Below, one piece after another: positions 1-7,063 of a DNA stretch of 64,000 nucleotides. How positions within the stretch are numbered: position 1 is the stretch's first letter; each line of letters begins with the position of its first letter. The DNA is from Desulfocicer sp963675955. Its GTDB lineage: Bacteria > Desulfobacterota > Desulfobacteria > Desulfobacterales > Desulfobacteraceae. Position numbers and translations under genes: made by a program. Location of the stretch: assembly GCA_963675955.2 (NCBI GenBank), contig CAXXVR010000002.1:868001-932000 (forward strand). The letters are read 5' to 3'. The notes below the pieces were generated by a model, which worked only from the letters and a program-made list of their open reading frames with translations, made no database searches and had not been told where the DNA came from.

Positions 1-517
1 GTTGCAGAAAATGCTTGATGTCCTTGTCCGGGAGCCCTATGAGCGGATCAGTTATGCCGATGCGGTGTCCATTTTGTTAAAATCCGGCAGGCAATTTGAA
101 TACAAAGTGGCAAAGGGCATGGATCTTCAGTCTGAACATGAGCGTTTCCTTGCCGAAGACTATTTTAAAAAACCGGTGTTTCTCACCAATTATCCTAAAA
201 CCATCAAGCCGTTTTACATGCGCTTGAATGACGATGGTGAGACGGTGGCCGCCGTGGATCTTCTGGTTCCCCGCATCGGGGAAATCATTGGTGGCAGCCA
301 GCGTGAGGAACGTCTGAACGTGCTGGAGGAACGCATGGCGGAAATGAATATGTCCGGTCAGGCGTATTGGTGGTACCTGGATTCCCGGCGGTTCGGGTCT
401 GTTCCCCATGCCGGGTTCGGCATGGGATTTGAGCGGTTTCTCATGCTCATCACAGGTATAACAAATATCCGGGACGTGGTGCCCTTTCCCCGAACCCCGG
501 GAAGCATTGATTTTTAG
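1..517 (+). CDS. asnS: Asparaginyl-tRNA synthetase, C-terminal part
   Basis: The gene runs in from upstream of the window; about 171 C-terminal residues are visible. It charges tRNA-Asn with asparagine in the cytoplasm. The fragment has the class II synthetase core: GGSQREER near residue 97 and the motif 3 region GFGMGFERF near residues 138-146. It ends in the DVVPFPRTPGSIDF tail typical of AsnRS; AspRS would have a different ending. A TAG stop lies at 515-517. Presence of AsnRS means Asn-tRNA can be made directly, although an amidotransferase route could coexist. Confidence 0.95.
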   Translation, partial: LQKMLDVLVREPYERISYADAVSILLKSGRQFEYKVAKGMDLQSEHERFLAEDYFKKPVFLTNYPKTIKPFYMRLNDDGETVAAVDLLVPRIGEIIGGSQREERLNVLEERMAEMNMSGQAYWWYLDSRRFGSVPHAGFGMGFERFLMLITGITNIRDVVPFPRTPGSIDF

Positions 518-681
518 GCACCTTCATTTAAGAGCCTTCATCTTTTAAGGGCCTTCAATCGATGAGATGGATATTTTACTTGATTTTTTTTTTATTTTTT
601 TTATAAATCAGGCTGGTTGAATTATATTAAAAACCAATAAACATTAAAATGAATTCGGGAATGTAACAGGAGATTTTTTAG

Positions 682-891
682 ATGCCCACACTGGAAGAAA
701 GAAAAGCTGAAACAAAGAAGAAGCTGAAAATTCGTTTAAAAGATCGAAGTGAGGAACTGGGGATTTCCCCTGAATTCTCAGAATACATTGAAATGATGGA
801 AACCTATCTCTTAACTCTGGAAAGGCGGGTGCTGCGCCTTGAAAAAGAGCATGATTTTCACGGAAAAGATGTGCTGCAGATGGAACTTTGA
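682..891 (+). CDS. Small conserved-looking charged protein, unknown function
   Basis: This 69-residue protein has an ATG preceded by AGGAG about 10 bases upstream and is followed by a strong terminator at about 932-966, so it looks like a real single-gene unit. It is rich in Lys, Glu and Leu, has no Cys, no signal peptide and no membrane segment, and is probably helical (a KKKLKIRLKDRSEELG stretch, then a Glu/Leu-rich second helix). I do not recognise the family. It lies 165 bases after asnS in the same direction, but the AT-rich gap suggests its own promoter. Confidence 0.6.
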   Translation: MPTLEERKAETKKKLKIRLKDRSEELGISPEFSEYIEMMETYLLTLERRVLRLEKEHDFHGKDVLQMEL

Positions 892-931
892 TTAAATATT
901 TCAATCACCTGATCACAACCTGACTCTAAAC

Positions 932-966
932 AAAGCCCCCCTTCTTTGTAAAGGGGGGGCTTTTTA
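932..966. terminator. Rho-independent terminator
   Basis: A stem of AAAGCCCCCC paired with GGGGGGCTTT is followed by a T run. It ends the small gene at 682-891 and lies just past the 3' end of cobT on the other strand, so it may serve both. Confidence 0.9.
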
Positions 967-991
967 ATGAGTCTGTGTTTGGGATTGATTG

Positions 992-2056
992 TTATTCGGC
1001 CTGGGCGTTTTTGATGGCCACCTCTTCAAATGTTTTGATCTCCGCCAGAATCCGGGTGGCCGCTTCCAGCAGCTGAAAGGCCAGGGCCGCACCGGTGCCC
1101 TCACCCAGCCTGAACTTCAGATCCAGCAGGGGTTCAAGCTTCATTCTGTTGTGCATGAAGGCATGTCCCACTTCAACGGACCGATGACCGGCAAAGAGAT
1201 AGTCCTTTGCATGGGGTGCAAGTTCGCAGGCAATTAAAGCACCTGCCGTTGAAATAATGCCATCACACACCACGGGGATGCCATGGGCCGCAGCCCCCAG
1301 CACCAGGCCCGCAAGCCCTCCTATTTCAAGGCCGCCCACCTTGGCCAGCACATCAATGGGATCTTTGGGATCCGGAGTGTGCAGGGCAAGCCCCTTTTCA
1401 ATGACGGCAATTTTGTTGTTCAGCATTTCATCATCAATGCCGGTTCCCCGGCCGGTGAGTTTTGAAGCACTGATCCCGGAAAAAGCCGCAATGATGGCTG
1501 CAGATGGAGTGGTATTGCCGATACCCATGTCTCCGGTACCCAGAAGATCTACCCCTTCTTTTTCCACCAGTTCATCAACTATTTCAATTCCGGCGGTGAT
1601 GCTTGCAATGGCTTCCTGTCTTGTCATGGCAGGGGTTTTTGTGAAATTGGCGGTGCCTTTTTTCACCTTTTTGTGAAAGATGGGAAGTGTGGGGCTGAAG
1701 TCAAAATTCACCCCCAGATCCGCCACTCTTACCCCGGCACCCACATGTTTTGCAAGAACATTGATGGAGGCACCCTGATTTACAAAATTATCCACCATCT
1801 GGGGGGTGACCTCCTGGGGGAAAAGGCTGACACCTTCTTCAACCACCCCATGATCTCCGGCACAGGTGATGATCATTTTTTTCTTGAAAGACACATCAAG
1901 GGTTCCGGCAATGGCGGCAAGTTTGGCACCTGCCCCCTCCAGAATACCAAGGCTTCCAGCGGGCCTTGCCTGTTCTGCCAGTCGATTGAGTGCCTTTTTT
2001 TTTATTTTTAAATCAGAGGATTTGATTTTGTTTAATGTCTGGGTCAGCTTTTCCAT
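992..2056 (-). CDS. cobT: Nicotinate-nucleotide--dimethylbenzimidazole phosphoribosyltransferase
   Basis: CobT activates the lower-ligand base of cobamides by transferring phosphoribose from nicotinate mononucleotide. The sequence shows GDHGVVEEGVS near residues 67-77, GTGDMGIGNTTPS near 173-185, GHRSVEVGH and LGEGTGAAL; the Glu of GEG (about residue 319) matches the catalytic Glu of Salmonella CobT. I chose the second ATG because AAGGA lies 7 bases before it; an ATG five codons upstream (2071) lacks a ribosome site. It follows the ThiC-like gene by about 40 bases on the same strand, and both should be transcribed from behind the cobalamin riboswitch at 3506-3682. Confidence 0.93.
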   Translation of the reverse strand: MEKLTQTLNKIKSSDLKIKKKALNRLAEQARPAGSLGILEGAGAKLAAIAGTLDVSFKKKMIITCAGDHGVVEEGVSLFPQEVTPQMVDNFVNQGASINVLAKHVGAGVRVADLGVNFDFSPTLPIFHKKVKKGTANFTKTPAMTRQEAIASITAGIEIVDELVEKEGVDLLGTGDMGIGNTTPSAAIIAAFSGISASKLTGRGTGIDDEMLNNKIAVIEKGLALHTPDPKDPIDVLAKVGGLEIGGLAGLVLGAAAHGIPVVCDGIISTAGALIACELAPHAKDYLFAGHRSVEVGHAFMHNRMKLEPLLDLKFRLGEGTGAALAFQLLEAATRILAEIKTFEEVAIKNAQAE

Positions 2057-2093
2057 TTTTTTGTCCTTCATAATGCCATGATCAGGCTTTAAA

Positions 2094-3407
2094 TTATCTG
2101 CTTATTTTATCGTTTTTGATGTCATTGGCAAACACTTCCATTCCCTTTTTCATGGCACAGAAGTCCCCGCACATGGTGCAGGTTTTCTCTTCCTGGGGAC
2201 AGCGTTCCTGGCGCATCTGTCTGGCAACTTCAGGAAAGAGAAGATATTTTTCAAGATCACCCCAGCGCATGTCCCGTCGGGCCATGGAGGCCAGTTTCTC
2301 GTTTTCCCTTCTGTCCGGGTATTTGGCAATATCACCGATTCTCACGGCCAGACGGGTGGCCCGAACCCCTTCTCTTACATCAGCTTCAGTGGGAAGGGCA
2401 AGGTGTTCGGCAGGTGTGATGTAGCACACCAGATCTGCCCCGTGCCAGGAGGATGTGGCAGCGCCAATGGCCGAGGTGATGTGGTCATAACCGGCGCCGG
2501 TATCTGCCGGCAATGGACCCAGCACATAGTAAGGGGCATTGCCGCTCATTCTTTTTTCCAGCATGATATTGCCCTGTATCTCATCCAGGGGTACATGGCC
2601 GGGACCTTCCACCATCATCTGACATCCTCGTTCCCTTCCCAGTTCTGCCAGTTCACAGTTGATGATCATTTCGGCCATCTGGGCACGATCGTGGCTGTCA
2701 TGGATGGCGCCTGCCCGTATGCCATTTCCAAGGGACAGAACGGCATCGTATTTTTTCATGAGATCACACACCCGGTCAAATTGTTCGTACAGGGGATTTT
2801 CCTTGCCGGTGGCATCCATCCAGGCCACCATGAAGGTGCCGCCCTTGGAGGCCAGCCCGCCATATCGGAAACCCTGTTTTCTTAACCGCTCAATGGTGTA
2901 CTGGTTGATGCCGCAGTGGATGGCCATGAAGCTCAAGCCGTCGGCCAGCTGTCTTTCGATGAGGTCAAAGAGAAATTCCGGGTCCAGTTTGGAGGGGTCT
3001 TTATATTTTCGGCCGGTTTCTTTAAAGGCCTGGTACAGTGGAACATTACCCACGGGCAGATCCACGGCCTTTAAGACTTCCTGGCGGATGGCATCCAGAT
3101 TTCCTCCGGCGGAGAGTTCCATGAGGGTATCTGCCCCTTCTTCCTGGGCGATGAGGGCCTTTCTGACCTCTGCTTCAATATTGCAGATATCTGAAGAGGT
3201 GCCGATGGATGCATTGATTTTTGTGCGAAGCCCGGTACCAATGCCCACGGCTCTCTGGGTTTTTCTTGCGGGATTGCAGGGGATGACAATTTCACCCCGG
3301 GCTACGAGGTCGCGGATAAGTTCGGGGGAGATGTTTTCGTCGGTGGCTACCTGGGTCATTTGCGCAGAGATGATCCCGTCCCTGGCAATTTCAAGCTGGG
3401 TCTTCAT
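2094..3407 (-). CDS. bzaF: ThiC-family radical SAM enzyme, probably 5-hydroxybenzimidazole synthase BzaF
   Basis: This 437-residue protein is clearly of the ThiC family, which rearranges aminoimidazole ribotide using an iron-sulfur cluster and SAM. The C-terminal cluster motif is C-T-M-C-G-D-F-C near residues 409-416, and the core has EGPGHVPLDEI and GIRAGAIHDSHD. It is the short form lacking the N-terminal extension of E. coli ThiC. The context points to BzaF rather than thiamin synthesis: a cobalamin riboswitch, not a TPP riboswitch, precedes it, and cobT follows. BzaF is known to make 5-hydroxybenzimidazole, the lower ligand of cobamides, anaerobically. Sequence alone cannot separate ThiC and BzaF here, so thiC remains the alternative. 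Confidence 0.75.
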   Translation of the reverse strand: MKTQLEIARDGIISAQMTQVATDENISPELIRDLVARGEIVIPCNPARKTQRAVGIGTGLRTKINASIGTSSDICNIEAEVRKALIAQEEGADTLMELSAGGNLDAIRQEVLKAVDLPVGNVPLYQAFKETGRKYKDPSKLDPEFLFDLIERQLADGLSFMAIHCGINQYTIERLRKQGFRYGGLASKGGTFMVAWMDATGKENPLYEQFDRVCDLMKKYDAVLSLGNGIRAGAIHDSHDRAQMAEMIINCELAELGRERGCQMMVEGPGHVPLDEIQGNIMLEKRMSGNAPYYVLGPLPADTGAGYDHITSAIGAATSSWHGADLVCYITPAEHLALPTEADVREGVRATRLAVRIGDIAKYPDRRENEKLASMARRDMRWGDLEKYLLFPEVARQMRQERCPQEEKTCTMCGDFCAMKKGMEVFANDIKNDKISR

Positions 3408-3505
3408 TTGGTATCTGTCCTTTCCTGGTCATGTTCCGGACAGTTTCCCGGAACTGACTGTGGTGTCAGCCCTGGGATTTACCATTTCACCAAAGGGGGT
3501 TCATT

Positions 3506-3682
3506 ACCGTATCGGGCAGGTCTTCTGACTGACGGATCATTGAAATTGCCTGCGTCTTCCCACAACGTTTTTTAATGACGCTGCAGTGACATGGGTGCAG
3601 GTTTCTCCCCGTTCACAGCGGCGGGACCGTTCCGGATTTTAACCGGATTCCCTATTAAGGCATGGTGCCGCTCGATACAGTG
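3506..3682 (-). promoter_or_regulatory. Cobalamin riboswitch
   Basis: Read on the minus strand, the segment has the conserved cobalamin aptamer blocks in order: AGGGAATCCGG, TTAAAATCCGG, ACGGTCCCGCCGCTGTGA (the B12 box region), GTCACTGC, TGTGGGAAGACGC and AGTCAGAAGACCTGCC. An outer P1 helix can form between ACTGTATCG near 3682 and CGATACGGT near 3506. About 100 bases separate it from the ThiC-like start codon. That leader contains a GTTCCGG/CCGGAAC hairpin without a U run, so control of translation seems more likely than transcription termination. Confidence 0.93.
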
Positions 3683-3722
3683 TTAAATTGGATGGAAGAA
3701 ATACCATGGGATGATGCCGGTG

Positions 3723-4876
3723 TCAATCCTTAAGCTTTAAAATAAACGGCAGCCCCATGAGTCCTATTAAGGCACAGAGCAGGTACATGTTCTCAAGTCC
3801 GATGAGGTCTGCAATCCACCCCACCATCACGATGGCAATGGAGCGGGTGATAAATGAAATCATCATGAAAAGACCGTTGGCCGCCGACGGATTTCCCATG
3901 GATTGTTCCTGGATGATGGCCAGCATCACCGGGGTGGTGGAAAGGATGCTGAACCCGGTGAGGCAAAGGAATATGGCTTTAACTGCTCCGGTGGTGGTGA
4001 TGAATAGAAAAAGACTTGCCGGTGCCAGCAGAACAGCCACACAGAGAATTTTTTTTTCTTCCCAGGGTGTCACTTAAAATTCCAGCACTCAACACCCCGG
4101 CAACCCCGAAGGCCTCGTACAGGGCAAGGGCACTGCCGGCAAGCCAGAGATTTCCCGTCTGGTGTTCGATGAACACCGGAAGAAATACCCCCATGGCAGA
4201 GTGCATGAAGGCCCTGGCCGTGAGAATACCGGCAAGGGGAAACAGCACATGCCCGATGTCCCTGGTGGTGGTAAAAAGGGACGCTTTTCTGGGAGAATTA
4301 CCGGTGTCCATGTCCAGGGGGGCAAGTTTGATATATAGCATTACCGATGTGATCAGGGCGAAAATCATCGTGGGATAAAATCCGGCAAGCCCACCCATGG
4401 ATACAACACCCACGGCAACGAGGGGGCCTGCCATGCGTGCGGCTTCTCCCCCCGTCATGTAAAAAACTCATTCCCCGACCTTTCTTGTTGCCAGATACCC
4501 GGGCAATTACGCCAGGGGCCGGGACATGGTAGAAAGCCACACTGATACCTGACAAAAAAAACATCACCAGCAGCATCCAGTAGGAAGATGCCATGCCGAT
4601 CAGGCACATGGGAATGGCCGTCAGGCTGGGGGCCAGAATAATGGCCCACCGGGCAAGGCCTCTGCGGTCGGCCAGGGCACCGATAAAAGGGTTCATCAGG
4701 GCTGGTATCTGCATGACAGTTGACAATAAACCTGCCTGGAACAGGGAGATGGAAAGCTTTTCAATGATCAGGGGCAGTACCGGGGCCAGAAAGCTTGTAT
4801 ATATATCATGGATGAAATGGGAAAAGGACAGCAGCAGAACGTGCTGGGTGTGAAATTTTTTTTCATGGAGAACCAT
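3723..4876 (-). pseudogene. MFS transporter (fosmidomycin-resistance-like), two frameshifts
   Basis: Three overlapping reading frames together encode one 12-helix major facilitator protein of about 385 residues: FSHFIHDIYTSFLAPVLP at the N-terminus, GALADRRG after helix 2, a middle part with FYPTMIFALITSV, and a C-terminal part ending in MGLPFILKLKD. The family resembles Fsr/YfnC-type exporters. The breaks lie at homopolymers: a run of six T (minus strand, near 4460-4466), where five would give MSFYMTGGEA, and a run of nine A near 4051-4059, where eight would give GRKKILCVAV. Each break is a single extra base, so these are either real decay, sequencing errors, or sites of transcriptional slippage. 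Confidence 0.8.
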
Positions 4877-4920
4877 GGAGAAAGGTCCTTATGAAGATGC
4901 ATGCATCCCCAGGGAAGTCA

Positions 4921-5077
4921 GTTTATATGAAAGGATAGCCTTCAAGTTTACCTCAGCAGAACCGCTCCCCCCCGATGGGCAATAGGAAGCGGACAATCGA
5001 GCTGTCTACAGTTCCGGTCCGGGCCCATTGCCCGTCGGGGGAGGGGCGGCATAATGCCATTTTATATCTTCGTTGTG
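4921..5077 (+). repeat. Mosaic intergenic repeat, copy 1 (palindrome module)
   Basis: It begins with TTTATATGAAAGG and contains a nested palindrome at about 4966-5043: an outer stem CCCCCGATGGGCAAT paired with ATTGCCCGTCGGGGG, and an inner conserved part with GAGCTGTCTACAGTTCCGG. GGCATAATGCC and TTCGTTGTG follow. The same sequence recurs at 17120-17375, 23577-23679 and, inverted, at 48282-48553. It sits between glnA and the MFS gene. Confidence 0.85.
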
Positions 5078-5105
5078 TTATAGAGGGCAGGCCTGCATGG
5101 GTTCG

Positions 5106-5138
5106 AATCAATAACGCCCATAAGCCGGGCCTGACCCC
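5106..5138 (+). repeat. Half copy of the MITE-like palindrome family
   Basis: The stretch AATCAATAACGCC followed by GCCGGGCCTGACCCC resembles the right arm of the 90-170-bp palindromic family (full copies at 41855, 47585, 57669 and 62714). Only one arm is present and the match is loose. Confidence 0.4.
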
Positions 5139-5154
5139 GTTTTGGGTTGGGGTG

Positions 5155-6567
5155 CTAAATATCATAGTAAAGGAAAAATTCATGGGGATGGGGCCGACTG
5201 TTCACCGGCGTTACCTCATTTTCCCGTTTATAAGTGATCCATTTTTCAATAACATCTTTGGTAAATACATCCCCTTTGAGCAGAAAATCGTGGTCTGCTT
5301 CCAGGGCATCCAGAGCCTCTCCCAGGGAACCCGGGGCCGAGGCCATTTCCGCCAGTTCCTCCGGGGGAAGGTCATAGATGTTTTTATCCATGGGATCACC
5401 GGGATCAATTTTGTTTTGAATACCGTCCAGCATGGCCATGGTCATGGCGGAAAATGCCAGATATCCGTTGCAGGAGGGGTCCGGAGTTCTGAACTCAATG
5501 CGTTTGGCCGCAGGAGCACTGGAGTACATGGGAATCCGGATGGATGCACTGCGGTTTCTGCTGGAGTATGCGAGGTTGATGGGAGCTTCAAATCCGGGTA
5601 CCAGGCGTTTATACGAGTTGGTGGTGGGGTTGGTGATGGCACAAAGGGCCTTGCAGTGTTTGATAATCCCGCCGATGGCCCAAAGGGCCTCCTGGGAAAC
5701 ACCTGCATACTTGTTGCCGGCAAACATGGGTTTTCCCTCTTTCCAGATGCTCAGATGGGTGTGCATGCCCGTGCCGTTGTCTTCATAGAGGGGCTTGGGC
5801 ATGAAGGTGACGGTGTGGTCATATTTTGCGGCAACATTTTTAAGTACATATTTAAACCAGGCCAGGGTATCTCCCATGTTCAGAAGGGTGCTGTACTTCA
5901 GGTCAATTTCTGACTGACCCGCCGTGGCCACCTCGTGGTGCTGGCACTCTATCTCAATGCCCATATCTTCCAGGGTCAGCATCATTTCCGTTCGCATGTC
6001 CTGGTATTTATCTGCGGGGGGAAGGGGGAAATATCCCTGTTTATGGCGGATTTTATATCCGGTGTTGGGAATCTCTTCCCGGCTGGAATTCCAGATGCCC
6101 TCATCGGAATCAATTTCATAGAAGGCAGCATTATTTTCCGATGCAAACCTGATATTGTTGAAAATAAAAAATTCCGGTTCCGGTCCCACAAAGATGGTAT
6201 CTCCGATGCCGGTGCTTTTGATGTATTGTTCGGTCTTTCGAGCAATGTAACGGGGGTCCCGGCTGTAGGGTTCGCCAGTGATAGGGTCTTTTATATCCCC
6301 TAAAAGAACCAGAGTTGGTTCTTCAAAAAAAGGGTCTGTCTTTGCCGTTGAAGGGTCCGGCACCACCACCATGTCACTGTTATCGATGTTTTGCCATGCC
6401 CGCATGCTGGAGCCGTCAAATCCGAATCCATCTTCAAATGAGGATTCCGTAACCTCACAGGCCGGTACGGTGAAGTGCTGCCAGGTGCCGGGGAAATCCA
6501 TGTAGCGGATATCAATGACCCTGATGTTTTCATTTTTGATTCTGGAAATAATCTGTTCCGGTGTCAT
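5155..6567 (-). CDS. glnA: Glutamine synthetase, type I
   Basis: This 470-residue enzyme makes glutamine from glutamate, ammonia and ATP in the cytoplasm as a dodecamer. It has FGFDGSSMRAWQNI near residue 48, GPEPEFFIFN, the NGTGMHTHLS ATP/glutamate site, and NRSASIRIP. The adenylylation loop is intact: Tyr398 in KNIYDLPPEE matches Tyr397 of the enterobacterial enzyme, so activity is probably controlled by a GlnE-type adenylyltransferase (not in the window). GGAGAT lies 5 bases before the ATG. It is the last gene of the glnD-glnB-glnA run. Confidence 0.97.
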   Translation of the reverse strand: MTPEQIISRIKNENIRVIDIRYMDFPGTWQHFTVPACEVTESSFEDGFGFDGSSMRAWQNIDNSDMVVVPDPSTAKTDPFFEEPTLVLLGDIKDPITGEPYSRDPRYIARKTEQYIKSTGIGDTIFVGPEPEFFIFNNIRFASENNAAFYEIDSDEGIWNSSREEIPNTGYKIRHKQGYFPLPPADKYQDMRTEMMLTLEDMGIEIECQHHEVATAGQSEIDLKYSTLLNMGDTLAWFKYVLKNVAAKYDHTVTFMPKPLYEDNGTGMHTHLSIWKEGKPMFAGNKYAGVSQEALWAIGGIIKHCKALCAITNPTTNSYKRLVPGFEAPINLAYSSRNRSASIRIPMYSSAPAAKRIEFRTPDPSCNGYLAFSAMTMAMLDGIQNKIDPGDPMDKNIYDLPPEELAEMASAPGSLGEALDALEADHDFLLKGDVFTKDVIEKWITYKRENEVTPVNSRPHPHEFFLYYDI

Positions 6568-6674
6568 TTTTCATCTCCTTGAAATGATGGGCGTTGATCA
6601 CACAGCCGCTGCCTTCCGGTTATACTCTCAGTTGGCAAAGATGGTATTTTGATCAATTCCCAATAAAGGTATTA

Positions 6675-7013
6675 TTATAGCGCCTGGGTGCCCCGTTCTC
6701 CGGTGCGGACCCGGATAACCTGGTCAACGGGAAGTACAAAAATCTTGCCGTCACCGATTTTTCCTGTGTTGGCGGCTTTACAGATGGTTTCCACCACTTC
6801 CTCTGCCCGTTCCTTGTCCACGAGGATTTCAATTTTAATTTTGGGGACAAAATCTACCACATATTCGGCCCCCCGATAAATCTCTTTGTGACCTTTCTGG
6901 CGGCCATATCCTTTGACCTCGGAGATGGTCATTCCCTGAATGCCGATTTCATTGAGGGATTCTTTGACATCATCGAGTTTAAATGGCTTAATAATAGCTT
7001 CTATCTTTTTCAT
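6675..7013 (-). CDS. glnB: Nitrogen regulatory protein PII
   Basis: PII is a 112-residue trimeric signal protein that binds ATP/ADP and 2-oxoglutarate and reports nitrogen and carbon state to enzymes such as the GlnA adenylyltransferase and NtrB. The protein starts MKKIEAIIKPFKLDDVK. The T-loop reads KEIYRGAEYVVDF, with the conserved uridylylation Tyr at residue 51, and the C-terminus has GKIFVLPVDQVIRVRTGERG. The start was set at 7013 because AAAGGAGA precedes that ATG; a longer frame upstream is not PII-like. It lies between glnD, which would modify it, and glnA. Confidence 0.97.
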   Translation of the reverse strand: MKKIEAIIKPFKLDDVKESLNEIGIQGMTISEVKGYGRQKGHKEIYRGAEYVVDFVPKIKIEILVDKERAEEVVETICKAANTGKIGDGKIFVLPVDQVIRVRTGERGTQAL

Positions 7014-7063
7014 TTGATATCTCCTTTTCTGGGCCTTGTCCTGTGCCAGCCCTTGCGGGGCGT

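Noticed and set aside
3506..3682. TPP riboswitch before a thiC-like gene
   Set aside because: The conserved blocks match the cobalamin aptamer, including the B12 box; TPP aptamer landmarks (CUGAGA, GAACCUGAUCUGG type) are missing.
4975..5913. A peptide GNR-x-RTIELSTVPVR-x-HCPSGEG repeats near 5000 and 48350 and looks like a conserved small protein
   Set aside because: It is the translation of the nested palindrome; the copy at 17283 has a stop in this frame and conservation follows base pairing, not codons.
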